A stretch of DNA of 64,000 bases from an uncultured Deefgea sp. (GCF_947072475.1 NZ_CAMTIA010000006.1:29798-93797); one strand, 5' to 3'; shown: positions 31,014 through 41,178, counted from the stretch's first letter. The notes: generated by a model from the sequence alone, not told the origin. A program made the numbers and translations.

Positions 31014-31975
31014 TTAAATCCACGATCAATAAGCCATGGCAGCGCTGGATCAATCGCCGTCACCCAGCGCGCAGTGGTCCACAAGCTATTCGCCATCAGC
31101 AACTCTATATCTTGCCGACGCGCTATGGCTTCGCTTACAGCATCATGGTACTGACACTGCTCGTTGGGGCGTTAAACTACCAATTAAACTTAGGTTTACT
31201 GTTTGCCTTTTTGCTGATTGGCATTGGCCAAACCGTCATGTTTAAATCGTATGCCAATCTACTTGGCCTGCGCTTAGAGGCACTCCCAATCTCTGCCGTT
31301 TTTGCTGGTGAACACGCGGCGGTGTTAATTCATATTGAAAATACAAAAAATATCTCGCGCAGCCAATTGCAAGTCTCTTGCCGCCACAGCCCCATCGCTT
31401 GGCTGGCAAACTTGCTACCTTGGGAGACACAAGACGTCACTTTACGGCTGCCATGCCCACAACGCGGTGCAGTTTCTTTACCGCGTTTACGACTGGAATC
31501 AACGCAACCGATGGCCTTGTTTTGTTGCTGGAGCTACCTAAACAGCCCGCAATCACTATGGGTTTATCCCGCACCGGAACAAAACCCACCGCCACCGCCC
31601 ATCGGACGCGGCCCATCGATTGGACCAACGCTGTCTAGCAGCAATGGCCAAGATGAATTTAATGGTTTGCGTTTATTTCAACGCGGCGACGCCAAGCATG
31701 CCATTGCATGGAAACACAGTGCGCATGGCGAGCAACTGCTGGTAAAGCAGTTTCAATCCCCAGCTGGACAAAGCATTTATTTTCACTGGGCGGATGTGCA
31801 AGGTTTAGCGCTTGAACACGCTTTAAGTCGGTTGTGCGCTTGGATTTTAGCCGCCCACGCGCGTGAGCAAGCTTATGGGCTTGAGCTGCCCAATGCACAC
31901 TTTGCCCCTGCATCTGGCGCAATCCATCAGCAACGCTGCCTCATGGCACTCGCGCAATTTACCCCTACAAGATGA
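31010..31975 (+). CDS. DUF58 domain-containing membrane protein
   Basis: A 321-residue protein. Two adjacent hydrophobic segments near residues 38-80 (FAYSIMVLTLLVGALNYQLN, LGLLFAFLLIGIGQTVMF) anchor it, and the DUF58 signature DEFNGLRLFQRGDAKHAIAWKHSA lies near 217-240. The likely start is a TTG overlapping the moxR stop (TTGA), as no ATG is suitably placed. DUF58 proteins usually act with MoxR ATPases; the biochemical role is not known. Confidence 0.88.
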   Translation: MIKSTINKPWQRWINRRHPARSGPQAIRHQQLYILPTRYGFAYSIMVLTLLVGALNYQLNLGLLFAFLLIGIGQTVMFKSYANLLGLRLEALPISAVFAGEHAAVLIHIENTKNISRSQLQVSCRHSPIAWLANLLPWETQDVTLRLPCPQRGAVSLPRLRLESTQPMALFCCWSYLNSPQSLWVYPAPEQNPPPPPIGRGPSIGPTLSSSNGQDEFNGLRLFQRGDAKHAIAWKHSAHGEQLLVKQFQSPAGQSIYFHWADVQGLALEHALSRLCAWILAAHAREQAYGLELPNAHFAPASGAIHQQRCLMALAQFTPTR

Positions 31976-33909
31976 GTATGAGCCGTCAACTGAGTCCTCA
32001 AGAACAACAGCAACTTGGCGTGCTGATGCTTTTGGTTTGCCTGCCGCATCTCATGATGCAAACCCCTTGGTTATCCGGTTTGCTAGGCTTGCTACTACTG
32101 ACTTATTGTGGCTTACGCCCCCAATGGCGCACGCAAATCCCGCGCCACTTTAGTTTATTATTGGCGACCCTCAGTTTGCTACTCGTGAATCAAGTCCATC
32201 AAACCCTGATTGGGCGCGAAGCTGGGGTGGCCGTATTGATTGCGCTATGTATCAGCAAACTGTATGAAACACGCTCAGTTCGCGATGCGCATGCCATGCT
32301 ATTGCTGGCCTTTTTTGCGACAGGGATCAGCTTTTTACATGGGCAAGCGCCTTGGCAAGCGGCGTTGGCTGGCTTGGCCTTAGTCGCAACCGTTTGCATT
32401 GCACTGCGTTTAGAAAACAAGGTACTAACCCTAGGTATATCCATCAAGACAGCAATCAAAATCTGTTTGCAAGCAATACCCCTTGCTATTTTATTATTTA
32501 TTTTATTTCCTCGACTACCAGCACCGCTTTGGAGTTTACCCAACGAGACCGCCGCTCGCACGGGTCTATCTGGGGACAAAATGTCGCCGGGCAGCTTAAA
32601 TCAATTAATCCAAGATGATCGCATCGCCTTTCGTGCGCAATTTAACGGCATGGCACCGCGTCAAACTCAGCTGTATTGGCGTGGCCCAGTGTTCGATCAA
32701 TTCGATGGCCAATCTTGGCTACCTGCAACAGCACATTCGAGCAACCCACCGCCAATCATCGCACGCGGCCCGCAAGTCAACTACAGCATCACCTTGGAGC
32801 CACACCAACAAAACTGGTTACTGGCACTAGATCTACCCACTCAGTTCCCACAATCGGCGATGCTGAACTCACAATTGCAATTAATCCAACGCAGCCCAAT
32901 CAGTCAAAGACTGCGCTACACCGCCAGTAGCACCTTACACTGGCAAACCTTGGGTAACGCTGACACTGCAGCGGCACTGCAACTACCGCCTTCTCTGAAC
33001 CCAAAAACAGTCTCCCTCGCGCAAAGCTGGCAACAACAAGCACCTGCACAACGCGTTCAATCGGGCTTGCAATGGCTAAAGACCCAGCATTTCAGTTACA
33101 CACTAACCCCACCATTGCTAGAAAAAAAAGACCGCATTGATGAATTTTTATTTGAATCAAAACAGGGCTATTGCGAGCATTACGCCAGTGCGTTCGCCGT
33201 GCTGATGCGGGCCGCCAACGTGCCTGCGCGTATTGTTACCGGTTACCAAGGTGGCCAGTTTAATCCCAATGGCAATTACTACATGATTCGACAAGCCGAT
33301 GCCCACGCTTGGGTTGAGGTTTGGCTGCCAGAGCAAGGCTGGCAGCGCGTCGATCCGACCTTTGTGGTTTCGCCAACACGCATCGAAAATGGCTTCGAAA
33401 ACAGCTTTGCATCTCGCTTGCAAAATGATGCACTGCCCAGCCTATTGAGTCGCAACGCGACATTCATTAAAGCCATGCGACTGCAGCTTGATGCGTGGGT
33501 GAATCATTGGAATCAGTGGGTGATTGCATACGATAGTCAGCGTCAACTGAATTTACTCCAGCGGCTAGGCATTAATGACTTTTTGTCTTGGCGATTTTTA
33601 CTCTATTTATGCGGTGGATTACTACTTATTCTTGGTGGGTTTTTAGTTTATTTTTTACATCGCAACCCAGCGCAACCGACCGACATGGCCAGTCAATTAT
33701 TTGCGCGCTACTGCAAAAAATTACACCGCTATCAGCTTTACCAAGCACCGCATGAAACCGCCAGCCAGTTTGCCGTGCGCTGCCAAATAGCACAGCCCGA
33801 ATTGGCGGCCAGCATGATTGAGATCACCAATCTCTATTTGGCGGCACGTTATGCCCAAGACAGCAGCGCATTAGCGCAATTAAAAATCGCCATTAAACGT
33901 TTTGCTTAA
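31972..33909 (+). CDS. DUF3488 and transglutaminase-like (TgpA) membrane protein
   Basis: A 645-residue inner-membrane protein with about six N-terminal membrane helices (about 15-180), a periplasmic transglutaminase-like domain, one C-terminal membrane helix near 545-565 and a DUF4129-like tail. The catalytic triad is visible: Cys in QGYCEHYASAFAVLMR near 398, His in QADAHAWVEVWLPE near 440 and Asp in QRVDPTF near 457. TgpA of Pseudomonas has this layout and a proposed cell-envelope transglutaminase function. Its ATG overlaps the DUF58 stop (ATGA). Confidence 0.92.
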   Translation: MSMSRQLSPQEQQQLGVLMLLVCLPHLMMQTPWLSGLLGLLLLTYCGLRPQWRTQIPRHFSLLLATLSLLLVNQVHQTLIGREAGVAVLIALCISKLYETRSVRDAHAMLLLAFFATGISFLHGQAPWQAALAGLALVATVCIALRLENKVLTLGISIKTAIKICLQAIPLAILLFILFPRLPAPLWSLPNETAARTGLSGDKMSPGSLNQLIQDDRIAFRAQFNGMAPRQTQLYWRGPVFDQFDGQSWLPATAHSSNPPPIIARGPQVNYSITLEPHQQNWLLALDLPTQFPQSAMLNSQLQLIQRSPISQRLRYTASSTLHWQTLGNADTAAALQLPPSLNPKTVSLAQSWQQQAPAQRVQSGLQWLKTQHFSYTLTPPLLEKKDRIDEFLFESKQGYCEHYASAFAVLMRAANVPARIVTGYQGGQFNPNGNYYMIRQADAHAWVEVWLPEQGWQRVDPTFVVSPTRIENGFENSFASRLQNDALPSLLSRNATFIKAMRLQLDAWVNHWNQWVIAYDSQRQLNLLQRLGINDFLSWRFLLYLCGGLLLILGGFLVYFLHRNPAQPTDMASQLFARYCKKLHRYQLYQAPHETASQFAVRCQIAQPELAASMIEITNLYLAARYAQDSSALAQLKIAIKRFA

Positions 33910-33967
33910 TTCAAACAGATCGATTTATGATGGCCAAACCCTCATTCACTCATTCTCATTTAAAACT

Positions 33968-35074
33968 ATGGCTCGCTTTTTAACTGAACCGCAATTCGCA
34001 CATCAAAATCCAGCCAAAATTGGCGTGCTTTTAATTAATTTAGGCACGCCAGAGGCGCCCACCGCCCAAGCTGTACGCCCCTACTTAAGACAGTTTCTTT
34101 CCGACCCGCGCGTGGTTGAGATTCCCAAAGCCATTTGGTGGTGCATTCTCAACGGCATTATTTTGACCGTGCGCCCGAAAAAAAGTGCTGAAAAATACGC
34201 CAGCATCTGGACCAAAGAAGGCTCACCACTTAAAGTTTGGACCATCAAACAAGCCAAACTCCTCAAAGGGCAACTGGGCGAAGCATTTCCAGAACAACTG
34301 GTTGTTGACTATGCCATGCGCTACGGCTCGCCCTCAATCGAAAGCCAAATCAGCAAATTAAAAGCACTCAATTGCAATAAAATCATTATCGTGCCGATGT
34401 ATCCACAATATGCTGCCAGCACCACCGCCAGTGTGAATGATGAGGTTTACCGTGTATTACAAAAAACACGTTTTCAACCGGCCATCCGCACCGTGGCACC
34501 TTATTACGACCATCCTCACTATATCGCCGCCTTGGCCGCGCAAGTTCGCCAGCACTGGCAAGCCAATGGCAAAGGCGAGCACTTACTAATGAGCTTTCAC
34601 GGCGTGCCGCGTTATACGCTCGAAAAAGGCGACCCTTATCATTGCCACGCACTCAAAACCGGCCGGCTATTGGCCGAAGCACTTGATCTGACCCCCGCCC
34701 AATATACCGTTGCATTTCAATCTCGCTTTGGCAAAGCTGAATGGCTTAAGCCCTATACCAGTCAGGTACTCCAACAGCTTGGCCAACAACAACTATCACA
34801 GCTGGATGTTATCTGCCCCGGATTTGTTGCCGACTGCTTAGAAACACTGGAAGAAATTGCCATTGAAGGTCAGCATGACTATCTAAAAGCGGGCGGAAAA
34901 AGCTATCAGTTTATTCCTTGCCTGAATGATCATGCCAAGTGGATTTCTACGCTCGAAGAACTGGTTCGCACCGAGCTGACAGGCTGGCTGACAAACGGTA
35001 AAGCTGAAAAAAGAAATATAGATGAATTAAATCAATCACTTAATAGATGCAAGACCATAAATACAACAAATTGA
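33968..35074 (+). CDS. hemH: Ferrochelatase
   Basis: Inserts ferrous iron into protoporphyrin IX, the final step of haem synthesis. The 368-residue protein starts at MARFLTEPQFAHQNPAKIGVLLINLGTPEAPT; the track's TTG start inside the upstream gene is rejected. Conserved stretches: SDPRVVEIP, AMRYGSPSIES, YPQYAASTTAS, SFHGVPRYTLEKGDPYHCH with the catalytic His, and FQSRFGKAEWLKPYT; PGFVADCLETLEEI near the end. A hydrophilic tail follows (about 335-368). Stands alone. Confidence 0.96.
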   Translation: MARFLTEPQFAHQNPAKIGVLLINLGTPEAPTAQAVRPYLRQFLSDPRVVEIPKAIWWCILNGIILTVRPKKSAEKYASIWTKEGSPLKVWTIKQAKLLKGQLGEAFPEQLVVDYAMRYGSPSIESQISKLKALNCNKIIIVPMYPQYAASTTASVNDEVYRVLQKTRFQPAIRTVAPYYDHPHYIAALAAQVRQHWQANGKGEHLLMSFHGVPRYTLEKGDPYHCHALKTGRLLAEALDLTPAQYTVAFQSRFGKAEWLKPYTSQVLQQLGQQQLSQLDVICPGFVADCLETLEEIAIEGQHDYLKAGGKSYQFIPCLNDHAKWISTLEELVRTELTGWLTNGKAEKRNIDELNQSLNRCKTINTTN

Positions 35075-35143
35075 ACTTGGGGATTTTAGAAATTAACGCT
35101 ACACTCTGCGGTAAGCTTAATCTTACAAAAGGGGATATACCCA

Positions 35144-35842
35144 ATGGCCACTAAACTATTCTTAGCTGAAGACGACCTGATCTTAGCCGACGCGCTAAAA
35201 TCAAGCCTTTCGCAAGCAGACTTTCAATGCGATTGCGTGAATGACGGCGCTTTAGCATTACAAATTTTACTTCATAACGACTACGACGCTGTGGTACTGG
35301 ATATCGGCCTGCCTAATATGGACGGCCTGACAGTATTGCGTAATGTTCGTCAGCATAAGCCTTCTTTGCCGATTTTGATTCTAACCGCATTGGATGGCTT
35401 GGATGAACGCGTCGCCGGTTTGGATGCGGGTGCCGATGATTATTTGGCAAAACCATTTGAATTCTCTGAACTCGAAGCGCGTTTGCGTGCGCTATTACGC
35501 CGCAGCCAAATCTTGCCACAATCGGTACAACAGCTTGGCAATTTGCGTCTTGACCGCGCCGGTCAACGTGCATGGTGCAATGATACGCCGCTGGATTTGT
35601 CAGCTCGTGAATTGACCGTACTCGAAATCCTGATGTCAAACATCGACCGCGTTGTCACTAAAGAGCAAATCGTCAGCGAATTAGGCAATGAAAATGCTGA
35701 AGTTGGCCTGAATGCGATTGAAGTTTACGTGCATCGCTTACGTAAAAAATTAGATCCAGCTGGCGTGGTGATTCGTACCATTCGTGGTTTGGGTTATTTA
35801 CTTGAAAAGCAGCAAGTCATTCCTACTGATGCGACTAACTAA
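35144..35842 (+). CDS. OmpR-family response regulator (TctD/QseB-like)
   Basis: A 232-residue two-component regulator. Receiver domain: acidic pocket LAEDDLILADAL, phospho-acceptor Asp in AVVLDIGLPNMDGL near 51, Lys in DYLAKPFEFSE near 104. Winged-helix DNA-binding domain: LSARELTVLEILM and IEVYVHRLRKKLDPAGVVIRTIRGLGYLL. It overlaps the downstream kinase gene by 14 bp, so they are cognate partners. A sequence AAAAGGGG precedes the ATG. Signal unknown. Confidence 0.94.
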   Translation: MATKLFLAEDDLILADALKSSLSQADFQCDCVNDGALALQILLHNDYDAVVLDIGLPNMDGLTVLRNVRQHKPSLPILILTALDGLDERVAGLDAGADDYLAKPFEFSELEARLRALLRRSQILPQSVQQLGNLRLDRAGQRAWCNDTPLDLSARELTVLEILMSNIDRVVTKEQIVSELGNENAEVGLNAIEVYVHRLRKKLDPAGVVIRTIRGLGYLLEKQQVIPTDATN

Positions 35843-37199
35843 AACTTCGCTACGACAACAGTTGTTGTTGTGGCTTTTACTGCCCCAGCTGGTATTTTGC
35901 CTTGCTGGGGCAGCACTTTTTTTATCAATTACTTTGCACTATGCCGACAATGCAATTGATAAGCGTTTAATCAAATCGGCCAATGCCGTAGCTAAACTCA
36001 TCCAACACCAAGCGCAGATCAGCCCGGAACTCAGCTCCAAAATTATCGCAACCATTGATTCGCTGGATGATTTAGAGATATTCGCCATCCATGATGGCAA
36101 TCAGCGCTTAATCGCCGGCAGAGCTGATTTAGTTATGCCTCAAATGGATCAAGCGCCAAGCGATCCATTTTTTTATTACCAAACAATTGACGGTCAAGAA
36201 TATCGTGTATTGATGCAAAATGACGTCGCGCAATCAAGCAAAACCTTACAAATTGCCTTTAACCTGCATGAACGTGACATTTATACCCGCAATATTTTTC
36301 TATCTACCGCAATCCCTTTACTCTTACTCATCATCATCACGATTTTCTTTGTTTGGTGGGGTATAGGACGTGGCTTACGGCCGTTAGCCCAGTTGCAATC
36401 GATGATGGAATTACGTAAGCCACAAGACTTATCGCCACTGGCCTTACAAGATGCACCTCGTGAACTGAATGCACTCTCGGCGGCACTGAATCATTTATTG
36501 GCGACCACCGAAGCCAGTATTGACCGGCAACGCCGATTTATTGCGGATGCGGCACATCAATTACGTACCCCACTGGCAGGACTAAAATCACAAACTGAAT
36601 TAGCCATGCGTGAAAATTCGCCTGAAGGGCTGCGCGAACGGCTCAATATGGTGCATACCAGTGCCACGCGAAGCATTCACTTGGTGAACCAACTGTTGAC
36701 CTTGGCCCGTTCAGAGCCCGGCAGCCAAAATAGCATCCCTAAAGTGCATATGGATTTGGCGAAAATCATTCGCGACTTAACCGCCGAGCTCGTGCCAAGG
36801 GCTTTAGCGGCGCGGATCGATCTGGGTTGCGATTGCTTTGTGCAAGATGCGCCACTGCATGGTAATTCAGCACTGCTGAGAGAAATGTTTATTAACTTGG
36901 TTGAAAACGCCATTAAATACATTCCTCGCGATGGCAGCGTAACCGTTCGACTCACCGAAGACGAAAAGAACTACATCGTTGACGTTGAAGACAATGGCCC
37001 CGGCATTCCGGATAGCGACAAAGATCGGGTATTTGAGCGTTTTTATCGCCGCGAGCAAACTGGCAATGGCTGCGGCCTTGGCATGGCCATTGTGCGTGAA
37101 ATTGCAGAACGTCACGCCGGCAGTGTGCAATTACGCGATGCCGACCCGCATGGTTTAATTGTGCATGTGGTATTGCCAAAGACAGAGCTAAATACCTAA
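35829..37199 (+). CDS. Sensor histidine kinase (TctE/QseC-like)
   Basis: A 456-residue membrane sensor. Starts MRLTKTSLRQQLLLWLLLPQ (first membrane helix), followed by a periplasmic domain of about 110 residues, a second membrane helix (LLLLIIITIFFVWWGIG), HAMP, then the H-box IADAAHQLRTPLAGLKSQTELA, N-box EMFINLVENAIKYIP, and ATP-binding VEDNGPGIPD and GCGLGMAIVREIAERH. TctE-like kinases often sense carboxylates, but there is no transporter next door to test that. Start chosen by overlap with the regulator and family N-terminus. Confidence 0.92.
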   Translation: MRLTKTSLRQQLLLWLLLPQLVFCLAGAALFLSITLHYADNAIDKRLIKSANAVAKLIQHQAQISPELSSKIIATIDSLDDLEIFAIHDGNQRLIAGRADLVMPQMDQAPSDPFFYYQTIDGQEYRVLMQNDVAQSSKTLQIAFNLHERDIYTRNIFLSTAIPLLLLIIITIFFVWWGIGRGLRPLAQLQSMMELRKPQDLSPLALQDAPRELNALSAALNHLLATTEASIDRQRRFIADAAHQLRTPLAGLKSQTELAMRENSPEGLRERLNMVHTSATRSIHLVNQLLTLARSEPGSQNSIPKVHMDLAKIIRDLTAELVPRALAARIDLGCDCFVQDAPLHGNSALLREMFINLVENAIKYIPRDGSVTVRLTEDEKNYIVDVEDNGPGIPDSDKDRVFERFYRREQTGNGCGLGMAIVREIAERHAGSVQLRDADPHGLIVHVVLPKTELNT

Positions 37200-37242
37200 C
37201 GTTGCCAGCCATACCGGCCTAAAACATAAGCACTGTTTTGGC

Positions 37243-37283
37243 AATAAAAAAGTCCCGCATCTAAAGAGCGGGACTTTTTTATT
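37243..37283. terminator. Bidirectional terminator between the sensor kinase and purU
   Basis: AATAAAAAAGTCCCGC pairs perfectly with GCGGGACTTTTTTATT around a 9-nt loop. Confidence 0.94.
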
Positions 37284-37308
37284 CTCTGAAACAAAATCAA
37301 CGCATTGA

Positions 37309-38163
37309 TTAATCAAAAATAACTGTTTTATTTGAATACACCAACACCCGATGCTGCAAATGCCAACGCACGGCACGCGACAAGACCACGCGCTCTAAAT
37401 CACGACCTTGTTGAATCAATGCTTCAACATCATCGCGATGCGAAATTCGGTTCACATCTTGTTCAATAATTGGGCCATCATCGAGCACTTCAGTCACATA
37501 ATGGCTGGTCGCACCAATTAATTTAACCCCGCGCGCAAACGCACGATGATAAGGTTTAGCGCCATCAAAAGCCGGCAAGAAACTATGATGAATATTAATA
37601 ATGCGTTGCGGGAATTGCGCAGTAAATTCATGGCTTAACACTTGCATATATCGCGCCAGCACAATCAAATCGATTTCTTTTTCATGCAGCAATGCCGTTT
37701 GCGCGGCCTCTGCGGCCGCTTTATTGTCTTTACCGACAGTAATAACGTGATATTCAATCCCATAAAAATCGGCTAATGCACGGCAATCTTCGTGATTAGA
37801 AATAATTAACGGAATTTCACAATTAAACTCGCCGCTTTTATGTCGATGCAATAAATCAACTAAGCAATGATCATATTTCGATACAAAAATAGCGACTTTT
37901 TGTGGCCGATTCGATAAAGAAACTTTCCACGTCATTTGAAAACGATCGGCAATCGGCTGAAAAGCCGCTGAAAATGCTTTCATATCTAAAGTAAAGTCAG
38001 CCAAATCCCATTCGATACGCATCAAAAACAAACCATCGGTATTATCTTGATGTTGATCTGAATGCACAATATTGGCGTTATAGGTATACAAAAAATTAGC
38101 GATCGCGGCCGATAGGCCTTTTCGATCTGGGCAACTAATCAGTAGAGTCGCGGTATGAGTCAT
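37309..38163 (-). CDS. purU: Formyltetrahydrofolate deformylase
   Basis: Hydrolyses 10-formyl-THF to formate and THF, balancing one-carbon pools and supplying formate to PurT. The 284-residue protein has an N-terminal ACT domain (LISCPDRKGLSAAIANFLY) and a C-terminal formyltransferase-type catalytic domain with RIINIHHSFLPAFDGAKPYHRAFARGVKLIGATSHYVTE, containing the catalytic His and Asp. PurT is encoded at 41.6 kb. Closed by a bidirectional terminator. Confidence 0.95.
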   Translation of the reverse strand: MTHTATLLISCPDRKGLSAAIANFLYTYNANIVHSDQHQDNTDGLFLMRIEWDLADFTLDMKAFSAAFQPIADRFQMTWKVSLSNRPQKVAIFVSKYDHCLVDLLHRHKSGEFNCEIPLIISNHEDCRALADFYGIEYHVITVGKDNKAAAEAAQTALLHEKEIDLIVLARYMQVLSHEFTAQFPQRIINIHHSFLPAFDGAKPYHRAFARGVKLIGATSHYVTEVLDDGPIIEQDVNRISHRDDVEALIQQGRDLERVVLSRAVRWHLQHRVLVYSNKTVIFD

Positions 38164-38438
38164 TCGGCATCATCTTGAATAAAGGTATAATCTTATTCTA
38201 ACAGCACCCAACATCAGATAACAGTCGCGCTGTTACAAGTATTGCTCTTAATCCGCCGCGAAGCGTACTTTTCACCTTTATACCTCACATCAGCGAGAGC
38301 GAGCGCCCTAACCCAAAACAAATCAGCCTATCCAAATACATTCTTGGTTTTTGAATGTTTGAAAAAACCAAACGACAAAACCATCTTCGATTCAAGTGAT
38401 AAACTAGCTGCTTTTGTTATTCATTCATCTGCGACATC

Positions 38439-38903
38439 ATGTTCAATATCGTTTTATTCCAACCTGAAATCCCCCCCAACACGGGCAATGTCATTCGATT
38501 GGCCGCCAACACCGGCTGCATTTTGCATCTGGTCAAACCGCTGGGCTTTCCTTTGGATGACACCAAAATGAAACGCGCCGGACTCGACTATCACGAATAT
38601 GCCAATATGTTGGTCCATGAAGACTGGGATGCCTGTGTGGCACACTTAGCGGGTCAGCGTTTTTTTGCTGCCACTACCAAAGGTTCGCAACGCTTTGACT
38701 TATTACAATACGAGCCGGGCGATGTATTTGTCTTTGGTCCAGAAACCCGTGGCTTACCCGCCGATTTATTACAAACTTTTGCTGCCGATCGGCGCATTCG
38801 CGTTCCGATGCAGCCTGATAATCGCAGCTTAAATTTATCCAACACCGTGGCAATCACCATTTATGAAGCGTGGCGTCAAAACGGTTTTATTGGTGGCGCA
38901 TAA
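38439..38903 (+). CDS. trmL: tRNA (cytidine(34)-2'-O)-methyltransferase TrmL
   Basis: SPOUT methyltransferase that modifies the wobble position of certain tRNA-Leu. 154 residues, the usual single-domain length. Motifs: FNIVLFQPEIPPNTGNVIRLAANTG at the start, FVFGPETRGLP near residues 102-112 and IRVPMQPDNRSLNLSNTVAITIYEA (trefoil knot). The upstream 275 bp between purU and trmL is non-coding by my reading; the track ORF there is rejected. Confidence 0.94.
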   Translation: MFNIVLFQPEIPPNTGNVIRLAANTGCILHLVKPLGFPLDDTKMKRAGLDYHEYANMLVHEDWDACVAHLAGQRFFAATTKGSQRFDLLQYEPGDVFVFGPETRGLPADLLQTFAADRRIRVPMQPDNRSLNLSNTVAITIYEAWRQNGFIGGA

Positions 38904-39389
38904 AGTAATACCAATTTAAAAGGACGATGACTAAATCGGGCTTGTTCGAGATCGAAAATAATCAATCGACAACACAGCGAGCAAGCTCTGATTTGCCAAA
39001 TTAAAATCAACTTTTCTTTTTAAATCAGCCCAACAATACCAAATCAGCCAACTCAAACAGAATAATTCAGTTAGCAACCAAAACAGCCTACCCCCTCACA
39101 AGTCTGATACCACTAGCCCTGTATATGCGTTAAACCTCAAGGGGATTTACCTAGTGCTGTTGTACCCAATACGGATTTCCCCAGCTTTCTTCAATAGTGT
39201 TGCGGGTCTATTCTTGCATCGCCGAAGGATGAACCCGACATTCAGGACCCTACACCGACTAGCGATATTTGCTTAACCGTGCAGGTGCATTCAGTTGAAC
39301 GCCTCTGGCATCGAATTTGTCGCTGATCACAGCAACAATCGATTGATTACCAGCCCATACCACTGATTGATGCCCCGAAGGAGTCCGAT
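38904..39389. other. 486-bp non-coding region upstream of tpiA
   Basis: No gene recognised. One forward frame is open for about 110 codons without an ATG until late and without family features, so I do not call it. An imperfect inverted repeat (GCTTGTTCG / CGAGCAAGC) lies near 38939-38976. The last bases hold the tpiA RBS (AAGGAG). The region is unusually long for this window; it could hold a small RNA or a long tpiA leader, but I have no positive evidence. Confidence 0.5.
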
Positions 39390-40205
39390 ATGCTTTGGAA
39401 TACCGCACCACACAACCGCCAAAAACTAGCCATAGCACGCCGTAATAAATTGGTCGTGGCCAACTGGAAAATGCATGGCAGTCTTGCCCTTTGTCGAGAA
39501 ACCATCAGTCAACTCAATCACATCGTTCAGCCGGGTGCCGACCTGATTATCAGCCCCCCTGCACCTTACTTAAGTGAGCTGGGACGACTGGCGCAACAAA
39601 CCGGCATTCATTGCTGCGGACAAGACGTTGCAGCACAGCAAAATGGCGCGCGCACCGGAGAATGGTCGGCCACCATGCTGGCGGAACTGGGCTGCCATCA
39701 TGCGATTGTCGGCCACTCCGAGCGTCGCCAACATCACCGAGAAGACAACTTACTGATTGCGGCCAAAGCTCAGGCGTGTATTGATGCCGGCATTACACCG
39801 ATTGTCTGCATTGGTGAAACCTTGGACGAGCGCAACGCCGGGCAACTCGAGCAGATACTCGGCCAGCAACTGGACGCACTACTGGCCACACCAGGCTGGC
39901 GACAAGCCATTATTGCCTATGAACCGGTTTGGGCGATTGGCACCGGCAAAGTGGCCACCCCGGCGATTGCCCAAGCAGCGCATCAATTTATCCGTGAATA
40001 CCTCGCCAAAACCGATGCCGATGCCGCCGATGAAATGATGTTACTGTATGGTGGCAGCGTCAAAGCCGACAATGCCACCGCTTTATTTGCCATGCCTGAC
40101 ATTGACGGCGGCTTAATTGGCAGCGCCTCATTAGAAGTTCATTCTTTAGTCCGCATTTATCAAGCGGCCAGCTTCACCAGCCGTGCCGCAGCACAACTGA
40201 CTTGA
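39390..40205 (+). CDS. tpiA: Triosephosphate isomerase
   Basis: Interconverts dihydroxyacetone phosphate and glyceraldehyde-3-phosphate. The 271-residue protein has the substrate Lys in VVANWKMHGS, catalytic His in HAIVGHSERRQHH, catalytic Glu in IIAYEPVWAIGTGK and the phosphate loop LLYGGSVKADN. The N-terminus has about 19 residues (MLWNTAPHNRQKLAIARRN) before the usual beginning; the clear AAGGAG at 6-bp spacing supports this ATG. fbp follows after 12 bp on the same strand. An adjacent secG, the common neighbour in other bacteria, is absent. Confidence 0.96.
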   Translation: MLWNTAPHNRQKLAIARRNKLVVANWKMHGSLALCRETISQLNHIVQPGADLIISPPAPYLSELGRLAQQTGIHCCGQDVAAQQNGARTGEWSATMLAELGCHHAIVGHSERRQHHREDNLLIAAKAQACIDAGITPIVCIGETLDERNAGQLEQILGQQLDALLATPGWRQAIIAYEPVWAIGTGKVATPAIAQAAHQFIREYLAKTDADAADEMMLLYGGSVKADNATALFAMPDIDGGLIGSASLEVHSLVRIYQAASFTSRAAAQLT

Positions 40206-40217
40206 TAAGGAAGCCCC

Positions 40218-41171
40218 ATGACCGTGACACTCTCCACTTGCTTGCAAACCCAGCCTAGCGACATGCGCCAAATGCTTGGCAATATAGCGGGTGCTTGTAA
40301 AGTGATTAGCAATGCGGTCGCGCGCGCGGCTTTATCTGGCACACAAGGCGATGCGGGCAGTGGCAATATCCAAGGGGAAGAGCAAAAAAAACTCGACATC
40401 ATCAGCAATGACATCATGCTCAATTGGGCGGGTGACTGCGGGCATTTTGCCGCCATGGCCTCCGAAGAGCTCGACACCATCGTGCAAGGCAACCCACAAG
40501 GCCGATATTTGCTGGTATTTGATCCGCTGGACGGCTCATCCAATGTCGACGTGAATATCTCAGTGGGTAGTATTTTCTCTATTTTGCGCGCGCCCGAGCA
40601 AACCCCAACCGAGGCGGATTTTTTACAAGCCGGCCGCCAGCAAATCGCCGCAGGTTATGCCTTATATGGCTCATCCACCATGCTGGTGATCACCACTGGT
40701 ACGGGCGTGCAAGGCTTTACTTTAGACCGTGAAATTGGCGAATTTGTTTTAACGCACCCTGAATTAACCATCCCGAACGACACCCGAGAATTTGCCATTA
40801 ACGCTTCAAATTCACGGTTTTGGGAAGCGCCCATCGCGCGGTATATTGATGAATGTGTTGCCGGTAAATCAGGACCACGTGGCGAAAACTTCAATATGCG
40901 CTGGGTGGCCTCAATGGTCGCCGAAGTACATCGCATTTTGATTCGTGGCGGGGTATTTTTATATCCGAAAGACAGCGCCAAACCGAATGGAAAACTACGA
41001 CTACTTTACGAAGCCAACCCCATGGCGATGATTGTTGAGCAAGCGGGTGGCGCTAGCAGTACCGGACAGCAACTCACCTTAGACGTGCAACCAAGCCAAC
41101 TACATCAACGCGTGCCGGTGATGCTGGGCTCTAAAAATGAAGTCGCCCGTTTAATTCGTTATCACGAATAA
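40218..41171 (+). CDS. fbp: Fructose-1,6-bisphosphatase, class I
   Basis: Key gluconeogenic phosphatase. 317 residues, shorter than the E. coli class I enzyme by about 15. Metal-site motifs: [12 protein letters not shown] (Glu) near residue 77 and [25 protein letters not shown] near 97-120, substrate segment [24 protein letters not shown], and [29 protein letters not shown]. Cotranscribed with tpiA (12-bp gap), linking two steps of upper gluconeogenesis. A 49-bp inverted-repeat element starts 7 bp after its stop. Confidence 0.96.
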   Translation: MTVTLSTCLQTQPSDMRQMLGNIAGACKVISNAVARAALSGTQGDAGSGNIQGEEQKKLDIISNDIMLNWAGDCGHFAAMASEELDTIVQGNPQGRYLLVFDPLDGSSNVDVNISVGSIFSILRAPEQTPTEADFLQAGRQQIAAGYALYGSSTMLVITTGTGVQGFTLDREIGEFVLTHPELTIPNDTREFAINASNSRFWEAPIARYIDECVAGKSGPRGENFNMRWVASMVAEVHRILIRGGVFLYPKDSAKPNGKLRLLYEANPMAMIVEQAGGASSTGQQLTLDVQPSQLHQRVPVMLGSKNEVARLIRYHE

Positions 41172-41178
41172 AAAACAA

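Noticed and set aside
38211-38275. AAGTATTGCTC...TTTATACCT, a 49-bp-like spacing in the purU/trmL gap
   Set aside because: Only four bases pair at the ends and the conserved unpaired positions do not match; indistinguishable from chance.
38242-38571. 109-residue plus-strand ORF upstream of and into trmL
   Set aside because: It overlaps the true trmL frame, which has family motifs; the ORF has none.
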